This document shows, one piece after another, positions 1 to 11,911 of a DNA stretch of 64,000 bases (positions within the stretch are counted from its first letter, which is position 1; each line of letters opens with the position of its first letter). The notes below the pieces were generated by a model that searched no databases, was not told where the DNA came from, and saw only the letters and a list, made by a program, of their open reading frames with translations. The DNA is from Orbilia blumenaviensis (lineage: Eukaryota > Ascomycota > Orbiliomycetes > Orbiliales > Orbiliaceae): contig JAVHNS010000015.1 of the NCBI GenBank assembly GCA_036872755.1, positions 434,001-498,000 on the forward strand. The letters are read 5' to 3'. Both the position numbers and the translations under genes were made by a program.

Positions 1-686
1 TGAGAGCACATCCAGAGCTTGCAGACCGCGCGATTCTCATTGCAGGTCAAGCCCTTACCACAGACTCTCCAGACTTGTTCTCGAACTCCTCGATCTCGCT
101 GGTCGGATCGGAGATGACTGTCAAGGCTGCACAGATTGCATACAAAGAAGCCGGTGTCACAGATCCAAAGAAGGCAAAGATTATTGAAGTTCACGACTGT
201 TTCTCGGCAAACGAGATGGTGGTCATTGATGCTCTTGGATTGTCTGACCCAGGAAAGGCGCATGAGATGGTTAGACGGGGCGATATCACATATGGCGGCC
301 AATGTATCGTCAATCCATCCGGTGGCTTGATCTCAAAGGGTCATCCACTTGGCGCCACAGGAATTGCCCAAGCTGCTGAGCTTGTCTGGCACCTTAGAGG
401 CTGGGCTACAAACCGTCTCTATGGCGGCGACGGAAAGGGTGTAGACTTCGCAATTGCCCAAAACCTTGGACTTGGCGGTGCCTGCGTCGTTAGTATCTTG
501 AAGAGGAAGGATGGAAAGGACGGTTTGAAGAGTAATGGAACTGGTGCTGGAGGCTGGGGCCATATCGGGTATAACCCCGCCGTAGAGGCAAGACCTATCA
601 CAGCTGAAGATGCCAAGAAGGCTATCAGCAGGAGTAAGGACAGCCCGTACATGCATTCCTCAGCTGGTAAGGGTGCTCGTTTGTAA
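1..686 (+). CDS. SCP2-type thiolase, peroxisomal (3' part)
   Basis: The gene enters from the left edge and is read in the frame whose first whole codon starts at base 3; about 227 C-terminal residues are present without an intron. It belongs to the sterol-carrier-protein-2 thiolase family, which cleaves 3-oxoacyl-CoA in peroxisomal beta-oxidation. Visible motifs in order are HDCFSANE, the GGLISKGHPLGATG block that carries the catalytic His, and a late LGLGGACV block with a Cys. The protein ends in Ala-Arg-Leu, which fits the PTS1 consensus (small, basic, Leu), so import into peroxisomes is likely. No separate SCP2 lipid-transfer domain follows the thiolase fold. The amino-terminal half with the nucleophilic Cys lies outside the window, so completeness and the exact subfamily cannot be judged. 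Confidence 0.93.
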   Translation, partial: RAHPELADRAILIAGQALTTDSPDLFSNSSISLVGSEMTVKAAQIAYKEAGVTDPKKAKIIEVHDCFSANEMVVIDALGLSDPGKAHEMVRRGDITYGGQCIVNPSGGLISKGHPLGATGIAQAAELVWHLRGWATNRLYGGDGKGVDFAIAQNLGLGGACVVSILKRKDGKDGLKSNGTGAGGWGHIGYNPAVEARPITAEDAKKAISRSKDSPYMHSSAGKGARL

Positions 687-3600
687 ACCCAACGTAAAGA
701 GGAACACCCGGGTAGGAAATAAGCAGCATAGTGATTTCTATTGCTCATCTATACGAATCATGTACATTACACTACCAAAGCAGTCACGAATCCATCAAAT
801 TTTTGAGAGTAGTTACTTCCTTACGACATGGTCACAAATAAACCTCACGAGACTACGGATTCCTTAATCTCAGTTCTGTATCGCCGATAGCTACCTAGGA
901 ATATATTGGTCTAGATCTAGATCTCGGTCACAGACACCCCGCAAATATATATCATAATACCATTACCAAATGATCTATTACATCACTCAAAAAGAGCCTA
1001 TAGCATTGCTCGCCTATCCGAGTTTCTTGGTAATCTCGATATCCATCAGCCTCGAGGTATGAGTCGAAAATCCAGGCGCAGACCGCCTTTAATCAAGTCA
1101 TTCATTCAGGAACCCGCAAATATATCAGACGAAACATCACCTGGACGATGATATGCAAATTCTCCGCGAAAAAAAACGGCAACATGCAAGGCACATATGG
1201 CTCTACTCCTTCGCCTGCTAAAACTCAAAAATTAAAAACTGGGATACTATCAGAAAGAAGGAAATAATAAGCAAGCCCCCAGTTAATTAGTCACCAGACC
1301 ATCGTGACCTTGTGGGATGATTTGTGTTGCTGAACATGAACATTCGACAACACAAAGGCAGGTGAGTGTATCACGAAGTTCAAAGTGCTCGCGGCGGCAG
1401 AAGATTATTCCTTCCAACGATGGTATCCTCTTTATTGCGATGAAGGCAGAAATTTTGAAATCATCTATTGGATGTGGAGTTCAGTGGTCGTATGGTTCGT
1501 GATTCTTGTCGCGGGTCGATATCAATACTTCCACCCAGAGCGTCTGCATGCCGAGTACCGGTATGCATCTGCAAGGTACTCAACCCTCGTCCCCGAAGGT
1601 GGTAGTAACACACCATCTTTCGCTGATTAAAGTTATCAAGTTGCTGGAGCGAGTAATTAATCCTAATCCTGATCCTAGCTGCATATCTACTGTGCTCCTT
1701 AGTTACTTAACCCTGTAAGAGCGCTCCTATCAAAACGCAGCTGTTCACATGCTTAATTTCATGACCTCATCTACCCACCACTAACTTATATGCCTATGTG
1801 GCTTTGAAGGGGAGATAAAGGGAAGAGACGGTATATTCTTAGTCCTTGATCTCAAGTTTGTGATATCGGCAACAAAGACATGCATATATAGCAGGCGAAT
1901 TATTATTAGTATGTTGAGACAAGAAGTGTTCGTTCCCTTGTGTTGATGTATAGAGTGCGCCTGAGCTCTCATTGATAGAGTTGACGGCTGTACAGTATTT
2001 GTCACAGAGACAAAATACTTAATTATAGTTATCTAAGCTCCTATCGGTATACATTAAGCCTTTAGAGGCCGTTAACCGGATGCTTATTCACCATAGTCTC
2101 AGAACATATCAAATCACTAGAGAACTACCGATTTCACCGCCACAAATACACACCCCTCTCCCCTAGCTAGTGACTTCTCAAGCTATCTCGTCTCCAAAAC
2201 CTGTTTCTAGATTAATACTAAAAGCGCTGATATAAGCTCATCTCATCGCAAGCTTACCAAACTATCTCCTTTGTATGTATACATGTATACTTCTTTTAGC
2301 CGTCTCGTTCCGAAAACATCCTAGGAAACTGACATGGGTCTACAGTGGCAGGAGGGGTACCGGGGTACCATGAATGGGGTGGAGACTGTCTAAATATGCA
2401 TTTAAAAATCACGAGGTTACCTGCAGAATATCACCGGATCTAGAATCGACGATCACGAAGGACAGAACTACTACGCTTTTGACTCGGGGAAGCCGTGTTG
2501 AAGTTGTTGGAGTTTCCTTTTGGGTAGGGAGGGAGAGAAATAGTCGAATTTTAGATATAGGTAGTTACAAGAGAAGTGAAGTGAAATACGGTGAAGATTG
2601 GGGGGTATGGCAGGATATTACATGGATTTTTTTGGGGAATAAGTTTGCAACATAGGAAATAAACAGAGTAAGGAGTGAATCGTAAGAAAGCAGCAACATA
2701 CCAAAGGAAATAATCTTGTTACATGATTTGGAACTTTGTCTAGCCTCGTAGAAATGCATGCCCTAACAATTAGAAAAGAAAAAAAAGAAAAATTAAAGAA
2801 TACGTTGAGAAATTTGTACTTAAAAAGGAAGGGTAGGGAAAAAGAAATTACAGGATAGTTATTAGCTACCGGGGTTTAGGAATTAAAAAATGGGATATAT
2901 GGAAGTCGTGATATGGGGGAAAAAAGATTACATTTGTCTATAAAGAAAAATAAAACTCCGGGTATACATGACTTTGATGGGGATATCGAACGAGAAACAA
3001 GTGTGTTTGAAGTAAAAAGTGCCACCAGTGGTATAATCGTTGAATTGAAAAGTACATGCCAAAGAAAAAGGGAATCGTAACAAAGAACAGAAAGCAACTG
3101 GGGATAAAGGGACAGAAAATGATAGGGAATGATATGAACGCCTGATTTCGCCTGATTTCGCCTGTATACGCCTTGGAACGCCTTCGTACACCTGACTCCG
3201 TTAGAGGATCATGATGTCCTCGAATCCAGCTGAAGAGCAGAAGTGACCAACGCCGGACGCCGGAACATAGGAAAAGAAAACAACAAACCTGGACAAAGGA
3301 AATAAAAGTAGGGAACGTTAAACTGCCAGATATTCCGGTGTCTTATCCCAAGAAGAAAGAAGAAAAAAAGGATAATTCCAATAAAAGCCCTGAGATGACG
3401 TGAAGACCGAAAGAAGCCCATGAGACTGCTAGGGAATGGGGGTACAGGAGTTGATGGGGAAGAAATGACAAGAAAATTGAAGATCAAAACTGGCTATTTG
3501 CTCCAGACGGATAAAAGACGAGAAAACGATTGGAATATAGCAAGGATACTGGTGCCGAGGAACATGCATGAACTGACGGGGGAAACGATTCGAGCGAATG

Positions 3601-3870
3601 TGAAATCGAAACAACGCGGGGAAGTGTTGCAAAACGTTTGGTGTACGGGGGATATTAGGGCAAGTGAAACGAGTGTAACATGCATGTGTGAAGGAATAAC
3701 GGGGAAGGAAACTGGGGAAACGCATCACAAAGGGGGACAAAATCAAGGGCAGCCTGAAGCAGTAGACAGTCAACTTGTTAGCAAAGAAGAAGGGAAAAAA
3801 GGAAGAAACAGGATCAGGAAGAAAAAAGGAAGAAAAAAAGACAACAACGTGTGAAGACAGGCGAACCATC
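687..3870. other. Intergenic region, convergent gene ends
   Basis: This 3.2 kb stretch lies between the end of the thiolase gene and the 3' end of the zinc-knuckle gene, so it holds two 3' ends and needs no promoter for either. Reading frames on both strands are short, mostly lack an ATG and look random. The only structure seen is the decayed 10-bp tandem repeat at 3139-3198, a 14-bp perfect palindrome at 2277-2290, and purine-rich stretches around 3760-3850. Confidence 0.7.
3139..3198. repeat. Six-unit 10-bp minisatellite
   Basis: Six consecutive 10-bp units can be laid out without gaps. The first two are identical (CGCCTGATTT); the next three keep CGCCT and differ in the last five bases; the sixth begins CACCT. 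The conserved half of each unit is the 5' half. Confidence 0.8.
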
Positions 3871-5376
3871 TTAGACTCTATTTCCGAAATGCATCCACTT
3901 AACATGCCTCAGCCCTTTCGCTGGAGGACCTTCAACTTCTCCTTCCATGCTAGGGCTACCAGGCTCCCACTCCCGCTTCCTATTGATCCTTCTCAATGAA
4001 AGGTCCAAGGCCGGAGTCTCACACTCCACAAGCTCATGTCCAAACAGTCCGCACCTCTCGCATTGTCGTCGATCGCGGCACGGTGCGGACGAAGTAGTCG
4101 TGGACGCATTGTCCTCCTCGTCCTCGCTGTCTGACATCTCTACATCGGACGCAAGAACCAGCTCCTCTTCGGTATCCGTACCACCGACAACCGCGCAGAT
4201 GGAATCGGCGGGTGATGGCGACCTTCCACGATTACGGTTGTCAGTGGGGGTTACAGAGCGACCACGTGGGCTAGCAGAGGAGGAAGAGGTAGGAACGGAA
4301 GGAGCAGGGGGCAGGAGAGAAGCAGCAGGGGGGAGGGTGGCAGATACAAAGTTTGGTGCGGAGGGCGGCGCCGCGATGCTATCGAGCGATCGTGGTCTAT
4401 AACACTCACCGCGGGGGACTAATGAAACTTGCTGGGTACGGCGGGTAGGGGAGTGGCTCTGTCGACGAGATAGGGGTCGACTAGAAGAGTTCTCAAAGTG
4501 TACAGTTGAACGAACTTGTGATACAGCTGGGGAAGGCAAAGGACTAGGAAAGAAACTAGCAGGATTATGAGATGCAGAAAAGGCTCCAGTAAAGCGTGCA
4601 CTAAAAGTCTTGGTTTCTTGAGAAGGACGAGGAGAACTATGACGGGGAGAGGAAGAGAGATCGATGGAGCCGTCCTCAGATCGAGTACGTTCTCTCCTAG
4701 CGGCTACTCTGCGAGAGAAAGAGCCTTCAATATCGATCTCTCTGCTCCTCTTGTCCTCTCGAGTCGAGGTTTCAAACTCAACGACCCGGCGTCGCAACTG
4801 CTCCCGGTGGTTTGCCTCACGGGCAACCGCACGACGGGTAAGTTCAGCGATCTCCTCCTCCAACTTCTTTTGGCGAGCCCTCATACGAGCCTCTTCAGAC
4901 TTAGACGGAAGAGGCACAAAGAGAGGTGATTGTGGAGGAGATGGAAGTGGTGAAGGGAACAAAGTAAAATCTCCATGACCACAGCCATTAGTTGGGAAGC
5001 CGGACAGGTTATCTTTCAAATCGGCTTTGCGTGGCTCTCCAGCAACTTTAGGGGACTGCTTGTGGTGCTGCATTTGACTTGGTGAGAGTGGTCGATCATA
5101 GTCATCCACGGCGAACTTGACAGTCTTGTCCTCTCTTGGGCTTCGTGAGGGTGTTCTCTTCAGGATCGAAGTCTTGGACTTGCGGCTGGTCGAAGAAGCT
5201 CTCTCAACAATGACTGGTTTTGGAGAAAGCTTCTTTTGCTCCGGAGAGCGGTGGGAGGTTCTCCCAGAGCTGTCGGATGAGCTGGACATCTTTGCTTTGG
5301 TATTAACTCTTCTTGCAACAGCGGTCGTCGATGAGGATACAGTCGAGACTTTATCGATCTCGATCTCGATGCACAT
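3871..5376 (-). CDS. Disordered CCHC zinc-knuckle protein
   Basis: One uninterrupted frame of 501 codons. The protein is dominated by Ser, Pro, Arg and charged residues and is probably disordered. Near the C terminus (about residues 439-452) is a single zinc knuckle of the form CX2CX4HX4C, read as CERCGLFGHELVEC. Such knuckles bind RNA or single-stranded DNA, or occasionally proteins. The segment FPSPLPSP occurs twice, about residues 140 and 275, and a Glu/Arg-rich stretch around residues 160-220 could form a helix. The first ATG is at 5376; a second at codon 30 starts a more typical Ser-rich amino end and could be the true start. The protein family was not recognised. A short hidden intron cannot be excluded, but the open frame and biased composition support a gene. 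Confidence 0.72.
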   Translation of the reverse strand: MCIEIEIDKVSTVSSSTTAVARRVNTKAKMSSSSDSSGRTSHRSPEQKKLSPKPVIVERASSTSRKSKTSILKRTPSRSPREDKTVKFAVDDYDRPLSPSQMQHHKQSPKVAGEPRKADLKDNLSGFPTNGCGHGDFTLFPSPLPSPPQSPLFVPLPSKSEEARMRARQKKLEEEIAELTRRAVAREANHREQLRRRVVEFETSTREDKRSREIDIEGSFSRRVAARRERTRSEDGSIDLSSSPRHSSPRPSQETKTFSARFTGAFSASHNPASFFPSPLPSPAVSQVRSTVHFENSSSRPLSRRQSHSPTRRTQQVSLVPRGECYRPRSLDSIAAPPSAPNFVSATLPPAASLLPPAPSVPTSSSSASPRGRSVTPTDNRNRGRSPSPADSICAVVGGTDTEEELVLASDVEMSDSEDEEDNASTTTSSAPCRDRRQCERCGLFGHELVECETPALDLSLRRINRKREWEPGSPSMEGEVEGPPAKGLRHVKWMHFGNRV

Positions 5377-8300
5377 TAGAGTATAAAAGGGTTTCGTTTG
5401 CTATCATAGGCCTTGAGTTAAAGTTAGTCCTATAGATACATGGGCCTCCGTGGGGATATATATATCATTCAACATATAAAAGTATGACATAGGCACTTGA
5501 TGCTTCTATATCTCGTGAGGATACCTACTGGGGGCAGTGTTTTACTCCAACCGAAGTGTAGGTGGATTCAATGATATCGTCAGAAAGAGGAATATGGTGT
5601 CGGCTGGTTTATCAAAACTACATCTCAGGCTCCCTGATGTTGTCGTATGGGAGAAGGTATGATATATCGAGACAGAAGTGCAACCCTCCAAGAAACTACC
5701 AAGTTCGCGGGACGATATAATGAGGTCGAAATATAATTGGATGAAATTCTCTTTTGCAGATGGGAATCTTCAAGCGATCGAGTAAGAAGATGGGATGAAG
5801 AAAGGAGAAAGAGATTAATGCATGCATCAAACGGAGCGGGATGCAGTGTCTTTGGGATATATAGTCGCTGCACCAAATCCTTTCCGCCAGAGATGCGGTC
5901 AGGATGGCCTCGCTAATGATACATGCAGCCGACCAACCCTCCAGTGTGGACCAGGGAGGACGACGGCAGTACCGGGGTCAGACCTTAATTCCTTCACTAG
6001 GTCGCCCAAGGTTGAAATAAAGAAAGGAGAATAAGCATTGGGCAGGTGGGTTCCGCAGGTGAGGGATTGGGTGGGTGGACCTACGGCGCCGGACATCGTC
6101 GCAATCGTCAGTCGCACGGTATATATGGCACAGACGATATAAGCCTCAATCCTTGGTAGCATCTTACGCATACTGTTAGGACAGCCCCCCAGCTCATAAA
6201 GCAATATAAAAGTTGATTTTGGAACAGATTTGACTCCTTTTTTTTTTTGAAGCCTTCTAAGTTACGTTTGACTTCCAGGCGCTCCCCCCATGACACTGTG
6301 AATGTGCACAGCTGCACAATCTCGGGGAGGAAATATTACTTTTTCGTTGATCCTAAGCATACGGCCGTATCTGCGCCGAATAGGACTTTAGGATCGATCA
6401 TAGTCGATTTGGACATGAGTCGAGGATATAGAGGAGCTAGTGAGAGTTCTTGCGGGGTCGGCCTGTCTAGTCGCTGTTGAGATATCCGCAGATAGCGACA
6501 AACTTCGTCGACGTCAAGACTACCCTTGTCGCAGGCGACAGCGATAGCGAAAAGAGGTATATCTACTTCCAAAATGCGGTCGCTCCTGAATTTTGAAGCG
6601 AGCCAAGATTCAGATTAAAGTCTGGTTCGTCATATGTAACAGCAGAGACCACGAGGTTTCTTATGAAGAGGCAGGTTCTGGGAGTCGCATTCGAAAAGAT
6701 CACTAACTGCATGCATATGCACTTACCACACCACCTTTTCTCATCAGACCCACATTTGCGTAAATCTGTGACACTTTCCTTTTTCCTTTCTTTCCTGCCT
6801 GCTATCCGTTTTTCTTTCTTTTTGCGCAAAAAGTAAAAACAAAAAACCGGCTGTCGCTTTTGCGCTGGGCCTGTAGCCCACATCCCATGGATTTGCAGCC
6901 CGAACGCAGGCGAACATCTAGAGTCAAGAACGAGGGCATGGGCATATCGGAAGAAACCGCCGGCATTTTGATTATTCGTCCGATCAAGCTTACTCTGGTA
7001 GTAACTCTAGCCCTCATTTTCTCCTCAGTACTTCGAACTAAGTCATTAGCACTGTACTTGTCGTTCGCGTTCATTGTAAAATCGTATTTTGCCGAAGTTC
7101 ATGCACAAAGGTCATGGGGTCACCCCGGCCGCTCAGGCAGTTTTCCTGCAAACTTGCAACACAATTTAGTCTTCAATTTACAACAGGGTACAACCATTTC
7201 CCAAAGTCGAATGTCTAACAGCGTTAGAATTTGATAGAATAATTCGTCAAAAAAATTTACCCTAACTTGTGCAGCATGTTACTGTGGATATCCAGCCGCA
7301 TGGTAAAGTTTAAGTATTGAGTTCGGGAGGCTGAAGCTCATGAGCTTACGGAAGCCTACATCCATACCAGTCGCGTATCAAGAGTCTAGTCCGCGCTAGA
7401 TTCTTCTCGCACATGCACAGAATTATATCCCCAATCTCTACTTATCATAATTCAGACTATGACCCATGAATAAAATCCTGACTCAATAGGACTCAAAGGG
7501 AAAGGAAGGATTTTGGCCTTTTTTTCCTAACTTCAGGCTCGATTAATTGATCCTGTTCGGAATTACCTTCATCGGCTTTGCCACAGCCGAATCCGCGGAG
7601 ATGTCTACTGTTGGGGCACAGAATGAACGCGGAATTCACGGATCGCTTGGGCTTGTAGGGGTTTTTGTCGAGCACTGGTTCTTTTTAGTAATTCGTTTAT
7701 TCTCATTTGCACACCCCGGTTTATGAGCTCGTAGATGAGGGTGCAGCTGGTCAGGAATGAATAGTTGAGAATTAGGGCACGAGACATATGTTAGTATATA
7801 ACTCATTATTTGGGAGCAAGATTTGGCGAACTTTGATTGAGATTTTTGTGGCGAGCAATGGTCTTATGCCCTGTTGAAAGATCGCGGGTTTGAAATAGCC
7901 GGGCTGAGAGGGGAAGGTGATATGATTGAAAGCTCTTTGCCGTTTTGTGTAACTTGTTATCAGCCTGAGATTTCCGTGTGCGTAAAATCTTGTTTGACCG
8001 GTAAACGAGGACAGAACGACGATGAATTAAATCTTGGTCACGACTAATGAATGACCGCTCTGGCCATGGATGAAACATTGAGATTCCGCTTTCAGGTCTC
8101 ACAGTATATTCCTCCCATCAACACCTGGTTCCTGACCATATGTCGAAGCCTTGCAAATGCATGATTCACAGGGCGAGACTAGATGCTGCCTTAAGTGCCA
8201 TGTGGGAAGCCTCGCGAGCTCAAAATTTGGTGTATGTTGGAACGGGAACCGTCTGCTCGAACTCAGGTTATCACAAGCGACTTGCATAAGGCCCTCCGCC

Positions 8301-11300
8301 ATTTGCGAAAGAGAAAAGCAAATTCGACTTTTGTGACTGAACCAGTCTTCCCCCTCCCCTCCTCTCCGATCGCGATCGATTAATTTCTCTTTTACACAGA
8401 TAAAATCTTGCAAGGTCTGTAAAAATTTCCTCGTGCTTTAGGAGATTTTATCTGAAAAGACACCTGTTAGTCGCACTGTCCTTTTTGCAAGCTTTGCGCC
8501 CTCCCACATCGATATCGTCTCGACAGCTTCCCCGCATTGACCCCCACGGAATCACCGCTAACATTTCGTCCGAAGTCCTGGGAGGTGTCGTAGCGAATCA
8601 ACGGAGGTTTTTCGAACAAGGACCCCAGCAAGCCACATACAGGGATGTAACCCATGAAGGTACTCATTCTTTGATCAAGGAATAAATAGTAACAGGCCAA
8701 ACAGGATTAATACCTTTTCCTCCCAAGGTCTACGTTACGAGGCTGGCCCCATCGATGTTAAGTTTTTTCTTTGATCGCTCCTGTCGACACTCTGGCCTCC
8801 AGAGTTCTAGCTCGTATACCGGTCTAGGCATAGCTGTCGCAATGTCCAAATCGGGACAGCAACTGCGAAAGTGGCGTTCGCAGCTTGCAAGTGCACCAGT
8901 TTTTTTCCTGATCAAATCTTTACATAGCAGCTGAAAGCGGCAGACACCACCCCGTTCTTTTTCTTTTAAATCCCAAAACGTAAAAAAAAGCAGAGCCTTC
9001 GCTTTTTCTTTTCAGCTTTTATTGTCCGGTTCTGGGACCTGAAAAGGCTGAGAATAGTTGAAAAGAAAATCATGAGTGCTTTGAATTTCCCCTCAACGAA
9101 TGTCGAACCAATTGCCGGAAGATAACCGACTCCACTGGCTGTCCTTTTCTTCTTCTGTGCTCTCCGCACGCGGCTCCTAGTGCCTTGGCCTGCATGGGAG
9201 CTTGCATATGTTAACTGCAAGTGACGATGTTTTGCATACATCACTAATTTCTATCACAAAAGAAATCCAACACAAATGAGGAGTAAAAAGTACTACTAAG
9301 CTAAGCAAGAAAAAGTATACTCAAAGACCTATGAAGGAATTTCGATTCGAAGTTATAACGCTAGCAAACCAGAAATGTCTGGGCGGGGGAACGGACGCGC
9401 TCTAAAGCAAGATTTTCTCTTTGCTAACCAGTCCCAGGACGATATTCGCGCGGAGCGGTACATGGCTGCAGTGTACCATCCCGCCTGTGCAGTTCATCTG
9501 ATATACCTATTGGATCGTCTACTCCTTCGGCCTCCGTCGACAGGTTTAGGTCTCCACAGATGCATTGAGGTCGACGTCTTATCCCTGCTGCTCAGGTCAT
9601 TCGGGCACACCCAGGATGCAGCTAGCGAGTTGAACCCGTGGCGCCTGTGTTCTAGTCTCTTAACTCCATGAACTACGGCATTTTGTATGTATATGTGTAC
9701 ATAAATCTCGAAGCTGTGGCTAGTGGGGAACTAGAATCAAGCTGTCAAGTACCGATACATCCTTCCGACTGGGAAACCCAGTCGATTCCATTTTTAATAC
9801 TAAACTCTAGTTTAACTAGTAGCTAGAAGCCATGCTATTAACCCCTGGTGATAATGGGATTATACTTTTTTGATATTACATTTTAGACCCAATATTACCA
9901 GCTCCGTTATCCGTCATCTTCCGCACTGGCCAAAAAGTATAATATTTTTTTTTCCTTTCTAGACCTTTTTTGTCCTTCTTGCATTTGGTGTTGGTGGGCG
10001 TAAGCTCAAGGCCAAACGCCCCCGGCCGAAGATGCTTGATCCATGGAGTGACCTTACAAATCCACTGGACAAACGTTATGGGAAGAAAAGAAAAGAACAA
10101 AAGTGGAGCCAGCGAATCAATTGCGCCCGCAATATCGATAGCTAGCCGCCTCCCAGGTCCACTCCTGCAAACTTACCACAAACGACAACACCTCCTCACA
10201 GGAAATCCGTTTGGGATGAAAACGACGTACGACTCAGTGATCGAATGAAAAGATGTGCCTTGAAAAAACCCACACAATGATGATTAGAACAGATTATGGT
10301 ATGTATGTTAGTGGGTAATACAAGGCACGTAATTGCGTGCGCCTAGTGTTACTTGATTCCTTGAGAGCTTGAACCTTGTGTTCCATTTTTCACGTGCGAC
10401 GGCAAGAAACGAGGCACTGGGCTGTGTCGGAATGTATGTAGCTCCTGTCGCAATGTGGTTGCAGAGAAGACGTAAGCGACCTAGTGTTCTTTCTTACTAG
10501 CCTCGATTTCCCAGCTGCATGGAAGCCGTTATGGGCTTTGGCTTTTTCTTTTCTTTCTTTGCCATGATATGTCTAGCTTGGGGATTTTGTTTGAGGAGGA
10601 GAAGCTAAAAGTGTTTTACTTTCAAGATAAGTCGAAATTCGAAAAGCAACACTAGACAGGAGAGAAGCTCGAGATAACGACGCAGTAGGTGTGGGTTTTC
10701 CTGTAGTTTGCCTCCACAATTGATAACAGTTTAGACGTTTATAGCAGCATGTTCTATAATTAATTATCCCACCTTAACGTGGCCACCCTTTTTTCTTAGC
10801 ATTTTCGGGGATTACGCAAAATCCCTTTCGTTGGATTAGGTTATTCTAACTAATAGCTGGTAGTAAATGCCTATTATCCTTGAAGATATTCCCGCCATGC
10901 ATATGTATCTCCGGGCTCTTTCATCACAACCAAGATCGACGATAGTCTAACTTCCACAAGTGGTCTGACCGTCGAACCATTCTTGATATTTCATCCCAGA
11001 TAACCGGATTTTCAAAGACAGCCACCAACAAAAAGATCTAGACGCCTCCTGAGCCCAACTTCAATAAATGTAAAAAAAAAATTTAAAAAGAAGGCCACCA
11101 AAGATTGACATCTCAGCTTCCAGCCTTCCGTTTCTCAGCCCAGACCTCCACAAGCTTAACAACCCCCCCTTCGCTTCAGTTCCCAACATTTTCTTTTTGA
11201 CACATGCAACCACATAGCACAAAAGCCACTTTTTTTTCTCCGCATTTTACTGCGACATGCTGTCGACATCTGAACCCACTTTTGCAACAATCCACAAAAC

Positions 11301-11878
11301 AGAACTGTCATATAAACTTCAATTTTCGCCTCCGCCAATCGCAACCGCATATCCTCCTCTTTAGTATCGACTCGGTCTAGACAAATCCAGTAAAGACCAG
11401 TCATGTCGCTGACCCCGGGACCTCTCCTTTGGGACTATTCGTACATACATCCTACGAATCAACATGGCCCCATGACCATTTTGGTTTACTTACCCTTATA
11501 GGCCAGCTTTTTTTTCCTTTTTCTCTTTCTTCTCCAATCCAAGGCTTGACGGTTTTCCTTCTCTATTTTTCTTATTGCTAGCTACTGCGACTGGCCTTGC
11601 TTTCACTTGGTATTGACTTACTGATCTCTTTATGATTGCTTTTTTTGAAGACCGCTATAGCGAGGCGTTCGTTGACCATAGTGGGTGACCGTCTTGACTC
11701 ATACCTTAGATCCCGTACCTTTTTGCTCTTCCTTTTCGACTTCGCTCTTTCTTTCGGTACCCCGATCAACCAATCTTTTTTTTTGACCTTGAAACTCACA
11801 GAGCCGAGATATGAATTAGAAAAGCACCGCGTGTGTCACGAAGCCCGCTGTTTAACATTCGCATAGCAGCTGTTAGCT

Positions 11879-11911
<33 letters not shown>

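Noticed and set aside
2277..2290. A 14-bp perfect palindrome GTATACATGTATAC
   Set aside because: Short A/T-rich palindromes are common by chance, and it lies between two gene 3' ends with no neighbouring regulated start.
3420..3905. Overlapping frames of 144 and 158 codons on opposite strands
   Set aside because: Both depend on a purine-rich stretch, neither has a motif, and they overlap the 3' end of the zinc-knuckle gene.
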